Assembly (NCBI GenBank): GCA_023419605.1
Contig: JAEZXR010000130.1
Coordinates: forward strand, 62,001-126,000
Source of the DNA: Bacillota bacterium
GTDB taxonomy: Bacteria > Bacillota > Clostridia > Acetivibrionales > JAEZXR01
DNA length: 64,000 nt
Direction: 5' to 3'
This document shows, one piece after another, positions 1 through 10,000 of the stretch. The first letter of the stretch is position 1. Each line of letters starts with the position of its first letter. The notes under the pieces were generated by a model. It was not told where the DNA came from. It saw only the letters and a program-made list of their open reading frames with translations, and did not search any database. The translations under genes and the position numbers were made by a program.

Positions 1-37
1 CATATATACCTTAATTCGAATAGGTGAGGGATGTACA

Positions 38-1075
38 ATGACTTTAATGTGGAAAGAAATTCATGAGCAGCCTGAGGTGCTCAGAACCTGTCTTGAAAAA
101 AATAAAAGCACGATTGCGGAAATCGTAAGGCTTTTGGATGCAAAGGGGATCGGGTCCGTATACATCGCTGCAAGAGGCACCTCTGACCATGCGGGCATTT
201 ATGCAAAATACATTATCGAGCTGGTAAAAGGAGTGCCTGTTGCAATGGCTGCACCATCCATACTAACCATGTACCAAAAAAGTTTGAATTTGAAAAATAC
301 CCTGGTGATCGGGATATCCCAGTCAGGGAAAGCTGCAGATGTGCTGGAAGTTGTAAAGGAGGGAAACCGTCAGGGGGCCCTGACTGTCAGTGTGACTAAC
401 TTCCCTGATTCACCCATGGCGCAAGAAGCAAATTTCCATTTGTGCTGTGAAGCCGGACTGGAGAAGAGTGTGGCCGCTACAAAAACCTTTACTTCTCAGT
501 TGATGCTGCTGGCCAATCTGGCTGCGGAGTGGGCGAAAGATGAGAAGATGAAGGAAGACTTGAATAAAGTTCCTCAGCTGGTGGAAGAAACCTTGAAACT
601 GGGAGATGAAATTGCTGAGAAAGTACAAAGGTACAGGTTCATGAATGAATGCTTCATGCTGGCAAGAGGCGTTAATTATGCCATCGCCATGGAAGCCGCA
701 TTAAAGACCCAGGAGACCGGCTACATCCGCGCAAAAGCCTATGCTGTTTCCGATTTCCATCATGGTCCCTTTGCGATGATCGAAAAAGATATGCCTGTGT
801 TTGTATATGCACCTGAAGGGCCTTCCCTGCGTGATATGCTGGAAATACTCAACAAACTGAAGGAGAGGGATGCTGAAATCGTTGTCATATCCAACAACCA
901 GGAGGTATTGGATATGGGTGTGACTTCCTTCCGTATACCGGATACGGATAACGATGTCATTTCTCCGTTCCTGAATGTAGTCGTCGCGCAGATGTTTGCC
1001 TGCCAGTTATCGCTGGCCAGGGGGCTGAATCCTGATAGTCCCAGAGGATTGAATAAGGTTACTATTACCCGATAA
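38..1075 (+). CDS. SIS-domain sugar-phosphate isomerase/deaminase (GlmS C-terminal-like)
   Basis: A cytosolic protein of 345 residues built from two SIS (sugar isomerase) domains, about residues 30-170 and 200-340. It has no N-terminal glutamine amidotransferase domain, so it resembles the isomerase half of GlmS and stand-alone AgaS/FrlB-type deglycases and deaminases rather than GlmS itself. Typical SIS sugar-phosphate motifs are visible: ARGTSDH (45-51), ISQSGKAAD (93-101) and SVAATKTFTSQ (144-154). The exact substrate, an amino-sugar phosphate or fructosamine phosphate, cannot be read from the sequence. The start is preceded by a GGTGAGGG ribosome site; a second ATG lies at 47. The gene stands alone and ends at a bidirectional hairpin. 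No sugar transporter is visible upstream in the 37 bases available. Confidence 0.85.
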   Translation: MTLMWKEIHEQPEVLRTCLEKNKSTIAEIVRLLDAKGIGSVYIAARGTSDHAGIYAKYIIELVKGVPVAMAAPSILTMYQKSLNLKNTLVIGISQSGKAADVLEVVKEGNRQGALTVSVTNFPDSPMAQEANFHLCCEAGLEKSVAATKTFTSQLMLLANLAAEWAKDEKMKEDLNKVPQLVEETLKLGDEIAEKVQRYRFMNECFMLARGVNYAIAMEAALKTQETGYIRAKAYAVSDFHHGPFAMIEKDMPVFVYAPEGPSLRDMLEILNKLKERDAEIVVISNNQEVLDMGVTSFRIPDTDNDVISPFLNVVVAQMFACQLSLARGLNPDSPRGLNKVTITR

Positions 1076-1080
1076 TAGGA

Positions 1081-1113
1081 AAGCGCCGATGGGTTAATCA
1101 ATCGGCGCTTTTT
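1081..1113. terminator. Bidirectional intrinsic terminator
   Basis: A stem AAGCGCCGAT / ATCGGCGCTT with a ten-base loop. It is followed by T residues on the plus strand and, read on the minus strand, also ends in T residues. It separates two convergent genes: the SIS-domain gene and the acyl-CoA synthetase gene. Confidence 0.85.
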
Positions 1114-1129
1114 ACATGTATTAGAAGAT

Positions 1130-2782
1130 CTATTGGTCATTCTCCCGAATCTCCACCCTGCGGATCTTTCCACTGATGGTCTTTGGCAGCTCCGTAACAA
1201 ATTCGATGATTCTCGGATATTTGTAAGGGGCAGTTACCCGTTTTACATGCTCCTGCAATTCAACCACCAGTTGCTGGCTGCCGTCATATCCCTTGGCTAA
1301 TATCACTGTTGCTTTTACGATCTGCCCTCTGTCGGGGTCAGGAACCGCAGTGATGGCACACTCAAGGACTGCAGGATGTTCCAGCAGAGCGCTTTCCACT
1401 TCAAAAGGCCCAATTCTATAGCCGGAGCTTTTGATGACGTCATCAGCCCTGCCTACAAACCACAGATACCCGTCTTCATCCCTCCATGCCATGTCGCCGG
1501 TATAATAAATGCCATCATGCCAAACCTTCTTTGTCAGTTCCGCATCCCTGTAATACCCGTCAAACATGCCAAAGGGTTTGCGGCGACCGGTGCGAACCAC
1601 GATTTGCCCCTCTTCGCCGACTTCAACGGAATTTCCATTTTCATCGACCAGATCAATGTCATAGCCGGGGGAAGGCTTGCCCATAGATCCTGGCTTGGGT
1701 TCCATCCAGGGGAAGGTGCCTGCGGTAACGGTCAACTCCGTCTGACCGTAACCCTCCATCAGTTTTAAGCCTGTAGCTTTAAGAAACTGGTGGTATACCT
1801 CGGGATTGAGGGGCTCGCCGGCGATAGAGCAGTGCCGGAGTTTACTCAGATCATACTTTGTCAGGTCTTCCTTGATAAAGAATCTATAAATGGTCGGAGG
1901 AGCACAAAAACTTGTCACGCCATGCTTGATGATAACCTCCAGCATCTCCCTGGGTACGAATTTATCATAGTCGTATACGAAAACGGCACATCCGCAGAGC
2001 CATTGACCATAGATTTTACCCCAGACAGCTTTTGCCCAGCCGGTATCGGCAACGGTAAGATGCAGGCCATCGTCGTCTACATTCTGCCAGTACTTGGCAG
2101 TCAGGATATGTCCCAGGGGATAGGTATAATTATGCTGCACCATCTTCGGCATACCTGTAGTACCGGAGGTAAAGTACAGGAGCATGATATCGCTGTTTTG
2201 CGATGCATCGTTTCCGGTGGGCTTTTCAAAATCGGAAGAGGCCAGCTCCAATTCCCGGTGAAAATCGAACCAATCTTCCCTGGAACCTCCGACCAATGCC
2301 TTTGCTTGTAGGGAAGGGGACTTGGTTTGAGCTTCTTCCACGTGCTGTATAACTTCAGGTTCGTTTACACAGACAATCATTTTTATATCGGCGGCATTAT
2401 TCCGATAAACAATATCCTTGGTGGTTAACAGGTGCGTAGCGGGAATACAGATTGCCCCCAGCTTATGCAGAGCAAGAATGCAAAACCAGAATTCGTAATG
2501 CCTCTTTAATACCAGCATAACGGGGTCACCCTTGCGGATGCCGGCCTTTTTGAAGAAATTGGCCGCTTTGTCACTGTAGTATTTCAACTGTCCGAAATTG
2601 AAAACTGCTTCATTTCCCTTATCATCACACCAGACAAGGGCCACTTTTTCAGGTGTTTCTTTTGCCATCTGATCGACGACATCATAAGCGAAGTTGAAGT
2701 TTTCCGGTATATTTATGGTAAAATCCCGAACAAATTCCTCATAGGAATCAAAGGTTATCTTCGAAACAAATCTATCGAGCAT
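1130..2782 (-). CDS. AMP-forming acyl-CoA synthetase (acetyl/medium-chain type)
   Basis: An adenylate-forming enzyme of 550 residues that activates a carboxylic acid to its acyl-CoA via an acyl-AMP. The P-loop-like motif YFTSGTTGMPK lies near residue 203. It is followed by GYGQTE, the hinge region YYTGDMAWRDEDGYLWFVGR and the C-terminal PKTISGKIRR, whose lysine is the adenylation lysine of the family. The overall look is that of the AcsM/medium-chain subgroup of the acetyl-CoA synthetase family; acid specificity is not readable. The start is placed at the ATG at 2782, because a GGAGG (2789-2793) sits 6 bases upstream; a longer frame to 2812 has no such site. The regulator gene lies just upstream on the same strand, so the two are likely one operon. 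Confidence 0.88.
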   Translation of the reverse strand: MLDRFVSKITFDSYEEFVRDFTINIPENFNFAYDVVDQMAKETPEKVALVWCDDKGNEAVFNFGQLKYYSDKAANFFKKAGIRKGDPVMLVLKRHYEFWFCILALHKLGAICIPATHLLTTKDIVYRNNAADIKMIVCVNEPEVIQHVEEAQTKSPSLQAKALVGGSREDWFDFHRELELASSDFEKPTGNDASQNSDIMLLYFTSGTTGMPKMVQHNYTYPLGHILTAKYWQNVDDDGLHLTVADTGWAKAVWGKIYGQWLCGCAVFVYDYDKFVPREMLEVIIKHGVTSFCAPPTIYRFFIKEDLTKYDLSKLRHCSIAGEPLNPEVYHQFLKATGLKLMEGYGQTELTVTAGTFPWMEPKPGSMGKPSPGYDIDLVDENGNSVEVGEEGQIVVRTGRRKPFGMFDGYYRDAELTKKVWHDGIYYTGDMAWRDEDGYLWFVGRADDVIKSSGYRIGPFEVESALLEHPAVLECAITAVPDPDRGQIVKATVILAKGYDGSQQLVVELQEHVKRVTAPYKYPRIIEFVTELPKTISGKIRRVEIRENDQ

Positions 2783-2880
2783 ATAAGACCTCCAAATCAA
2801 AGTTGAAAACAATTACTCTCTCTATATATGGGGTAACTCCCGGAAGTTTCGGGTGGGATCAAACACAGCTTATAAAGCAT

Positions 2881-3435
2881 TTAAAAAATAATGGCCAGGA
2901 ATTTGGAAGTCTTTCCGCCTACCGTCTTCATTCCATGGTTTACACCGGAATCAAAATATAGGGAATCTCCTTCATTAAGTACAATCTCATATCCATTTAT
3001 AAACACTTTCAGGGTACCTTCAAGTACATAGTTAAATTCCTGGCCAGGGTGAGAATTGTAATGAACAGGGGATTCTTCCGCTTCAGGCTCTACTGTGACG
3101 AGGAAGGGTTCTGCCTTTTTGTTTATAAAGTTATAGGCAAGGTTTTGGTATTTGTAGTGCTCTCTTCTTTCGACACTAACCCCTTTACCTTTTCGTACAA
3201 CGCAGTAGGTGTGAAGCTTCGGTGCATCTCCTGTTAAAATGGCTGTCAGTTCTACATTAAATCGGTTTGCAACGTTATAAAGAAAACTTACAGGTATATC
3301 TGTGGTGCCGCTTTCGTATTCCAAATAGGTTTCAAGCTTGACACCCAGCTCTTTTGCCAGGGATTCCGTAGAAATCCCTGCTATTTCACGCAGTTCCTTA
3401 ATTCTAGCTGCTATTTGCCTGATTTGTTCTGACAT
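2881..3435 (-). CDS. XRE-family regulator with C-terminal cupin sensor domain
   Basis: A DNA-binding regulator of 184 residues: an XRE helix-turn-helix in about the first 65 residues (IKELREIAGISTESLAKELG region) and a cupin_2 barrel in the last 75 (HPGQEFNYVLEGTLKVFING, then YFDSGVNHG). This architecture is widespread among one-component regulators that bind a small ligand in the cupin. The start is set at 3435, where GGAGGG (3445-3450) lies 9 bases upstream; a longer in-frame extension to 3495 is unsupported. It precedes the acyl-CoA synthetase gene by about 98 bases on the same strand. The pairing suggests it senses a carboxylic acid or acyl-CoA and controls that gene. The ligand assignment is inference. 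Confidence 0.86.
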   Translation of the reverse strand: MSEQIRQIAARIKELREIAGISTESLAKELGVKLETYLEYESGTTDIPVSFLYNVANRFNVELTAILTGDAPKLHTYCVVRKGKGVSVERREHYKYQNLAYNFINKKAEPFLVTVEPEAEESPVHYNSHPGQEFNYVLEGTLKVFINGYEIVLNEGDSLYFDSGVNHGMKTVGGKTSKFLAIIF

Positions 3436-3450
3436 GGATTTTATCCCTCC

Positions 3451-3566
3451 GATTATATCTATACACATCGGATTGGCAACTGCTGAATTGGGCATCGTAC
3501 AGCCAACGGTTCTGGGGCTTTACGATGCACGAATCAATTAAGTTCCATCCAAATTTATATAATAAT
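3451..3566. repeat. Copy B of a ~110-bp intergenic repeat with hairpin core
   Basis: This stretch aligns by eye with 49281-49387, about two thirds of roughly 90 positions being the same, including blocks AGCC, CGAATCA and AAGTTCCAT. Here the core forms a perfect 8-bp hairpin, GCATCGTA (3492-3499) with TACGATGC (3521-3528). It starts directly beyond the ribosome site of the XRE regulator, so it would lie in that gene's untranslated leader if transcription starts further upstream. It could be a miniature inverted-repeat element or a structured RNA motif. Confidence 0.6.
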
Positions 3567-3586
3567 TTTTATGATATCACAGTAAA
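3559..3586 (-). promoter_or_regulatory. Candidate sigma-A promoter for XRE regulator/acyl-CoA synthetase
   Basis: Read on the minus strand: TTTACT, a 16-base spacer, then TATTAT. If used, transcription would begin inside or at the edge of repeat copy B and run into the regulator gene. The -35 match is moderate (4 of 6). Confidence 0.35.
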
Positions 3587-3785
3587 ATATGGCAAGTAAA
3601 TACAGGTGAAGCGTTTGAATAATAATGCGTAAATTTTTATCGGGTAGAAGAATAAACAGTAAAAACTTATTGAAAATCTTCAATATATCTTCGAAGCTAT
3701 GGAAATATTTGTCGAGATATGCTATATTAATAGAATTAGAGCTTATTTTAGTATTTATTTTTATTCCATGTGGGAGGTGGCGTTC

Positions 3786-5825
3786 TTGTCCATAAGCAAA
3801 AAAGTTTCGATAACACTGGCGGTCGTTTTGCTGGTTTCCATGGTAGGGATCGCATTATTGAATTACTATAATATGATGAATACGGTCACAGAGACCAGTA
3901 GTCAGGAGCTTCTCGATCTTGACGGTATAGAAAGCGAGAAGCTGTATAATGCAATTGAGAGTGAAAAAGTATTGCTTTCAACTCTTTGTATGCAGGATGC
4001 TTTTAAGAATCTAATCATTACGAAAGAGGATAGCACTCTCGGAAATGAGTACCTCCGATATAAAAGTGCATCGGAAAAAATACTTGCCGAACAGGTGAAG
4101 CGGGTTGGAAATAGCGAACAGCTATATCTGGTGGATGCCAACGGATTTATTTTAGCCAGCAGTGACAGGAAGGATTCTTACTCAAGCGCAGCCAGAGTGG
4201 CCCATGTCCAGGAGGCACTGAAAGGGAACTTCATCATCGGAGAAATGAAGTTTTCCGAAGTATCCGGCAGGCGGATAAAGCCCATGGCTTCTCCGATCAC
4301 TGAAAATGGAAAAGTTATAGGCGCTGTTATCAATGAAATCTATTTGGACAGCTTCTCCAAATATCTGGCAGGACTTAAGATGGGAAACTATGAAACCAGT
4401 TATGCATATCTGGTGGACAAGGACGGTACCATGCTTTACCATAAGACTGCGGATAAGATGGGACAAGCTGTTGAAAACAGTACCATCGCAGATGCAGTGA
4501 AAAGGCTGCAAAACGGAGAGAAAGTTGAGAAGGAGTTTTCAACCTATCCATATGAAGGAAAAAAGAAAATGGTAGCCTATACCGCTATTCCCGAGGTGAA
4601 TTGGATTCTGGCGGTAGTAGTCGATGAGGAAGAATTTAAAGCGCCCATCGTCAATATGACAATATTTATGTTGCTTTGTGCATTGGTAGTTTCGGTAATT
4701 TGCCTCGTAGTGGGTATGGTTTTTACGAATCGAATCGTTAAGCCCATTAAAATGGTGGCGAAAGTGGTGGACCGTACTGCCAGTCTTGATCTGACCTATG
4801 ACAACAGTTACGAAAAGCTGCAGAAGAGAAAGGATGAGACGGGAACCATCGCCCGGTCGGTTGCAAATATGCGGAAATCGCTGAGAAATGTTACGGGACA
4901 GCTTGTAGAGGTATCCAAAAGTGTTGAGGAGAACGCAGTTCAGGTAGTGGCTCTCGCGGAAAAACTGAAAGAACAGACCGATGAAACGGCCGCGGTAACA
5001 GAGCAGATTTCAGCAGGCATGGAAGAAACTGCAGCAGCTTCGGAGGAAATCAATGCAACGGCAGTGGATATTGAATCCGCAGTGGGAAGTATCACGGAAC
5101 AGACGGCAAAAGGGGCGGAATCCGCTTCCGGCATCAGCCGTAGAGCGGAACAGTTAAAACAGGACGCTATAGTGTCCGCTCAAAATGCCGATAAAGTATA
5201 CAATGAAACAAAAACAGGTCTATATAAAGCACTGGAAGAATCAAAAGAGGTTACGAAAATACATACCCTTACGGAGGCCATCGTACAAATCACGGATCAG
5301 ACAAACCTGCTGGCATTGAATGCCGCTATCGAAGCGGCTAGAGCAGGAGAAGCAGGAAGAGGATTCGCCGTCGTTGCGGAAGAGATTCGGAAACTGGCAG
5401 AGCAGTCTTCCAAGACAGCTTCCGGTATTTCAGGGATCGTTAAGACGGTAGATTCTTCTGTGGAGAATCTGGCCGGAAGTGCGCGGATGCTGCTGGAGTT
5501 TATCGATAATGAAGTCAAGGGAGACTATGAGAAGCTGATCAATACCGGCGAACAATACCATCAAGACGCGCAGCTGTTCAGTAATATGATGGTTGAGTTT
5601 AGCGCCACAGCCCAGCAGCTTAATGCTTCCATCAACAGCATAACCGCAGCCATTTCCCAGGTTACCTCCACTGTAAATGAAGGGGCTACAGGAGTAGAAA
5701 ACATTGCGGAGAAAACAGCTGTTATATCGGAAAGTTCAGATAAAGTAAAGGAGATGGCACGCCAGAATCTGGATAGTGCAGAAGGGTTGAAGCAGCTTAG
5801 ATCCATGTTTAAGCTGAAGGCATAA
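3786..5825 (+). CDS. Methyl-accepting chemotaxis protein with extracytoplasmic sensor
   Basis: A membrane chemoreceptor of 679 residues. A first membrane helix (about residues 8-28) is followed by a Cache-type extracytoplasmic sensor (about 30-290), a second membrane helix (about 295-320), a HAMP domain, and a long coiled-coil signalling domain. The hairpin tip that contacts CheA/CheW is recognisable near residues 505-540 (LLALNAAIEAARAGEAGRGF, then AVVAEEIRKLAEQS). The start is taken as TTG at 3786, because a strong GGGAGGTGG (3772-3780) lies 5 bases upstream; an ATG at 3768 lacks a ribosome site and an ATG at 3699 would add an unusual N-terminal tail. The ligand is unknown. No chemotaxis kinase or motility genes are nearby, so this is a dispersed receptor gene. 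Confidence 0.92.
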   Translation: MSISKKVSITLAVVLLVSMVGIALLNYYNMMNTVTETSSQELLDLDGIESEKLYNAIESEKVLLSTLCMQDAFKNLIITKEDSTLGNEYLRYKSASEKILAEQVKRVGNSEQLYLVDANGFILASSDRKDSYSSAARVAHVQEALKGNFIIGEMKFSEVSGRRIKPMASPITENGKVIGAVINEIYLDSFSKYLAGLKMGNYETSYAYLVDKDGTMLYHKTADKMGQAVENSTIADAVKRLQNGEKVEKEFSTYPYEGKKKMVAYTAIPEVNWILAVVVDEEEFKAPIVNMTIFMLLCALVVSVICLVVGMVFTNRIVKPIKMVAKVVDRTASLDLTYDNSYEKLQKRKDETGTIARSVANMRKSLRNVTGQLVEVSKSVEENAVQVVALAEKLKEQTDETAAVTEQISAGMEETAAASEEINATAVDIESAVGSITEQTAKGAESASGISRRAEQLKQDAIVSAQNADKVYNETKTGLYKALEESKEVTKIHTLTEAIVQITDQTNLLALNAAIEAARAGEAGRGFAVVAEEIRKLAEQSSKTASGISGIVKTVDSSVENLAGSARMLLEFIDNEVKGDYEKLINTGEQYHQDAQLFSNMMVEFSATAQQLNASINSITAAISQVTSTVNEGATGVENIAEKTAVISESSDKVKEMARQNLDSAEGLKQLRSMFKLKA

Positions 5826-5848
5826 TGACTATAAAAATATAGGCGGAT

Positions 5849-5907
5849 AGAGAAAAAAGGGATACAGTTCTGATTATGAAAACAGAGTTGTACCCCTTTT
5901 TCTCTAT
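5849..5907 (+). terminator. Hairpin terminator after chemoreceptor gene
   Basis: A long imperfect stem (AGAGAAAAAAGGG with CCCCTTTTTCTCT) closes a loop of about 30 bases that pairs further. It ends in a T-rich run. It lies 23 bases beyond the stop codon. Confidence 0.6.
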
Positions 5908-6031
5908 ATTATAGGAGAATATGAAAACATAGGGTTCTACACAACTTGCAGGCTGCTTAATAGAGTGCTGCACGTGATACAGCGCAACCAGCAGAACTCC
6001 TTTTTTCACATCTTCCGATAGGGATCATACG

Positions 6032-6919
6032 CTAAAAATTCATATGCAAGAGTTTTATAAACTCTGCTGCAGAGCGTGATAGCGGGAGCATGCTTGTTGT
6101 AACAATACCAAGTTTTCTGGCAGGCAGAACTTCTTTAATTTTGATTTCAAACAGCTGGCCGGCTTCAATGGCTGTGGAAGCACTGTCCTTCAACACATGA
6201 GCAATGCCCATTCCAATTTTTGCGTATTCCACCAGAAGGTCTATGCTCTCCAGTTCAATTTCCGGTGTAACGGTAATTTCCAGTTTGCCCAATGCAGAAT
6301 CCAGATTTCTTCGGGTGGCACTGGTGAAAGGGAGCATGAGAAGCGGATAGCTGCAAAGCTCTTCCAAAGGAATGGAACCCCCCTTTAGGTGTGAAAACTT
6401 GTTCCCTGCAACAAACAAATCTTCAACGATTAAAAACTCATCCACTATAAGGCTTTTATCCTCTACCGGCAAAGTGACGATACCAAAATCCACAAATCCA
6501 TTCTTGAGGGCTTCCAGAATCTGCGAGGATGTTCTGTTGACCAACTGGATTTTGATATTGGGAAACAATTGTGTAAATTTTTGAATGTAGGGAATCAGGT
6601 GGTATTTACAAACCGTATCACTGGCTCCGATCCGTACCTCACCGCAGCTCATGCTTTGAATTTCCAGCATTTTATTTTCTCCCAGCTTCAGAAGGTTGTA
6701 ACCTTGCTCTACATGCCGGTATAATATTTCACCCTCACGGGTCAAATTTATGTTTCGACCTTTTCTCTGAAACAGCTTGACTCCCATTTTTTCTTCCAGG
6801 CCTTTGATGGATTGGCTTACGGCGGACTGTGAGATAAACAGCTTCTCAGCGGCAGATGAAAAGCTCTCCAGGGATGCCGCATGGTAAAATATTTTATATA
6901 ATTCAAAATTAATATCCAT
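6032..6919 (-). CDS. LysR-family transcriptional regulator
   Basis: A regulator of 295 residues with an N-terminal winged helix-turn-helix (residues 1-60; SFSSAAEKLFISQSAVSQSI is a typical LysR recognition helix region). A periplasmic-binding-protein-like effector domain follows (about 90-290; GEVRIGASDTVCKYHLIP). The length is normal for the family. The ATG has AGGAG upstream. It is divergent from purL with 129 bases between the starts, the usual arrangement for a LysR regulator and its target. No purine-linked LysR regulator is known to me, so control of purL is only a positional guess. The effector is unknown. Confidence 0.9.
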   Translation of the reverse strand: MDINFELYKIFYHAASLESFSSAAEKLFISQSAVSQSIKGLEEKMGVKLFQRKGRNINLTREGEILYRHVEQGYNLLKLGENKMLEIQSMSCGEVRIGASDTVCKYHLIPYIQKFTQLFPNIKIQLVNRTSSQILEALKNGFVDFGIVTLPVEDKSLIVDEFLIVEDLFVAGNKFSHLKGGSIPLEELCSYPLLMLPFTSATRRNLDSALGKLEITVTPEIELESIDLLVEYAKIGMGIAHVLKDSASTAIEAGQLFEIKIKEVLPARKLGIVTTSMLPLSRSAAEFIKLLHMNF

Positions 6920-7048
6920 AAGTACTCCTAATGTGATGTATAATTATTATTAATTTTACTTACTGATTGTAGCATAGTATAATAAAAGAAAACAAGGGCC
7001 AAAAGGATAAATTTTAAGAACGATGCGTTGGGATAAGGAGAGCGGGCA

Positions 7049-10000
7049 ATGAGTGTTAAACGTATTTTTGTAGAGAAGAGGAAAGGCTTTGATGTAGAGG
7101 CACAAGGTCTTTACAGGGATTTGAAATACAATTTGGGCATCGCCGCACTGGACGGAGTACGGATGATAAACAGATACGATATGGAAGGGGTTTCTGAAGA
7201 AGAATATGAAAAAGCTAGGGGCATTATATTCTCTGAGCCGCCGGTGGACCGGGTGTATGAGGAAGAAATGGACATTTCTCCTTCCGCCAGAGTCATTGCT
7301 ATGGAATATCTGCCCGGACAGTATGATCAAAGAGCAGATTCAGCTTCTCAATGCATTCAGATTTTAACCCGGGGAGAAAGACCGGAGATACGGAACGCAC
7401 GAATAATTATTCTTGAGGGTACCCTCACAGAAGAAGAATATGAAAAGGTAAAAAATTACTGTATTAATCCTGTCGAGAGTCATGAAGCTTCCCTTTCCAA
7501 ACCGGAAACCTTGAATATGGAGGCCAGAGTGCCGGAAGACGTAAAAGTACTGGAAGGATTTATTTCTTTCAATGAGGATGAAATCGATGAATTCATGAAG
7601 GAAATGGGCTTTGCCATGTCAAAAGAGGACCTGAAGTTTTGTCAGGCCTATTTCAGAGATTGTGAGAAGAGGGACCCCAGTATAACGGAAATCCGGCTCA
7701 TCGACACCTACTGGTCGGATCACTGCCGCCACACTACCTTTTTAACCAAAACGGAAAGTGTTGAGATTCAGGAAGGTGTTTATGGAGAGGTGATTCAAAA
7801 AACCTACGACAGCTACCTGGAGTCCAGAAAATATGTATATGGGGACAGACCAAAAGACAGCTGTCTTATGGACCTGGCAACCATCGCCATGAAGGAATTG
7901 AAAAAGAGAGGACTACTGGAAGACCTGGATGTCTCGGAGGAAATCAATGCGTGCAGTATTGTTGTAGATGTTGATGTTGACGGAAATAAAGAGGAATGGC
8001 TGGTAATGTTTAAAAATGAAACCCATAACCATCCCACGGAAATAGAGCCTTTTGGAGGAGCTGCAACCTGCCTGGGCGGAGCCATTCGCGATCCTCTATC
8101 CGGCAGGTCCTATGTATATCAGGCAATGCGCGTTACCGGGAGCGGCGATCCCAGAACCAAAGTAGAAGATACTCTTCCCGGCAAACTGCCGCAGCGCAAA
8201 ATAACCACAGGGGCAGCAGCAGGATACAGCGCCTATGGAAATCAGATCGGCCTCGCAACAGGACAGGTAGCGGAGGTTTACCATCCTGGCTTCGTGGCAA
8301 AAAGAATGGAAATCGGAGCCGTAATCGGTGCGGCTCCAAAGAAAAATGTAGTACGACAGAAACCCGAAGCCGGGGATATTATTTTGCTTCTGGGCGGGCG
8401 TACAGGAAGGGACGGCTGCGGTGGCGCTACGGGTTCTTCAAAGGAGCATACCGAAGAGTCCTTGCTGTCTTGCGGCGCTGAAGTACAGAAAGGCAATCCA
8501 CCGACGGAAAGAAAGATTCAGAGATTATTCCGAAACCCGGCTGTGAGTACTCTGATCAAAAAATGTAACGACTTTGGAGCGGGTGGGGTTTCCGTAGCCA
8601 TTGGTGAGCTGTCGGAGGGGTTGGAGATTCATCTGGATGCAGTTCCCAAGAAATATGAAGGGCTGGACGGAACCGAGCTGGCCATATCGGAATCGCAGGA
8701 ACGTATGGCTGTCGTAGTTGCCAGAGAGAATATGGAAGACTTCATCCGGGCTGCCAGAGAAGAAAACCTGGAAGTAACTCAGGTTGCTGTTGTGACCGAA
8801 GAGCCGCGACTCAAAATGCTGTGGCGCGGAAAGAAAATTGTTGATATCAGCAGGGAGTTTTTAGATACCAATGGTGTTCAGCAGAAGACCTCGGTGTGCA
8901 TAACACTGCCGGATCACCAAAGAAGATACTTTGACCAAATGGTGCCCGAGGTTGAAGCTGTTCAGGGAGATACGCAAAGGATGTGGATGGCAAACCTGCA
9001 AAAGCTAAATGTATGCAGCCAGAAGGGGCTGGTGGAACGGTTTGACAGCACAATCGGTGCAGGTACGGTTTTAATGCCCTTTGGCGGAGAATATCAGTTA
9101 AGTCCGGCTGAAGGGATGGCTGCAAAAATTCCGGTTTTGACAGGGGAGACAAGCAGCGGTACGGCAATGGCGTATGGGTATAACCCGGATTTGGCAAGCT
9201 GGAGCCCTTTCCATGGGGCCGTCTATGCAGTAGTAGAATCCATAGCGAAAATCGTGGCCATGGGGGGCGATTATCGGAAGATCCGCTTGACCCTTCAGGA
9301 GTATTTTGAAAAGCTGGGAAAGGACCCGAAGAAGTGGGGTAAACCCTTTAGCGCACTGCTGGGAGCCTTCCTGGTACAGAAAAAGCTGGACATCCCTGCT
9401 ATTGGGGGAAAGGACAGCATGTCCGGTACCTTTAAGGAACTGAGTGTTCCTCCTACGCTGGTATCCTTTGCGGTAGGCACTATCAATGTAAATCATGTAC
9501 TTTCCACAGAGTTTAAGAAAGTGGGAAGCAAAGTGGTACTGATTTCTCTGGATAGGGATTCGGATGACCTACCTGATTTTGAGCAGCTTAAAAGGAATTA
9601 TAGCACGATATACCAATTGAATTGCGAAAAGAGAATTTTGGCAGCCAGTACGGTTAAAACCGGAGGGATTGCCGAGGCTGTGAGCAAAATGTGCTTTGGA
9701 AATGGAACCGGATTCAGGTTTACTGAAAATATGGTGGTGGAAAGCCTGTTTAGTCCTTTATACGGTTCTATCCTGTTGGAATTGGAAAAGGGAACTGATC
9801 TGGAGGAAGCTCTGGCAGGTATAAAATACAGTCTTATAGGAGAGACCTGCCAACAGCAAATGATCGATGTACAGGGGCGCGAGCTTGCACTGGATAAGCT
9901 GCTGGAAGCATGGGAGCAGCCTCTGGAAAGCACTTTTCCAACACAGGCTTCCAATACTTCCGGGGAGCTTCGCACCTATTCCTTTGAAGGAAAAAAAGAA

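Noticed and set aside
760..1200. A 146-codon minus-strand frame crossing the terminator between the first two genes.
   Set aside because: It overlaps two well-supported genes and their terminator.
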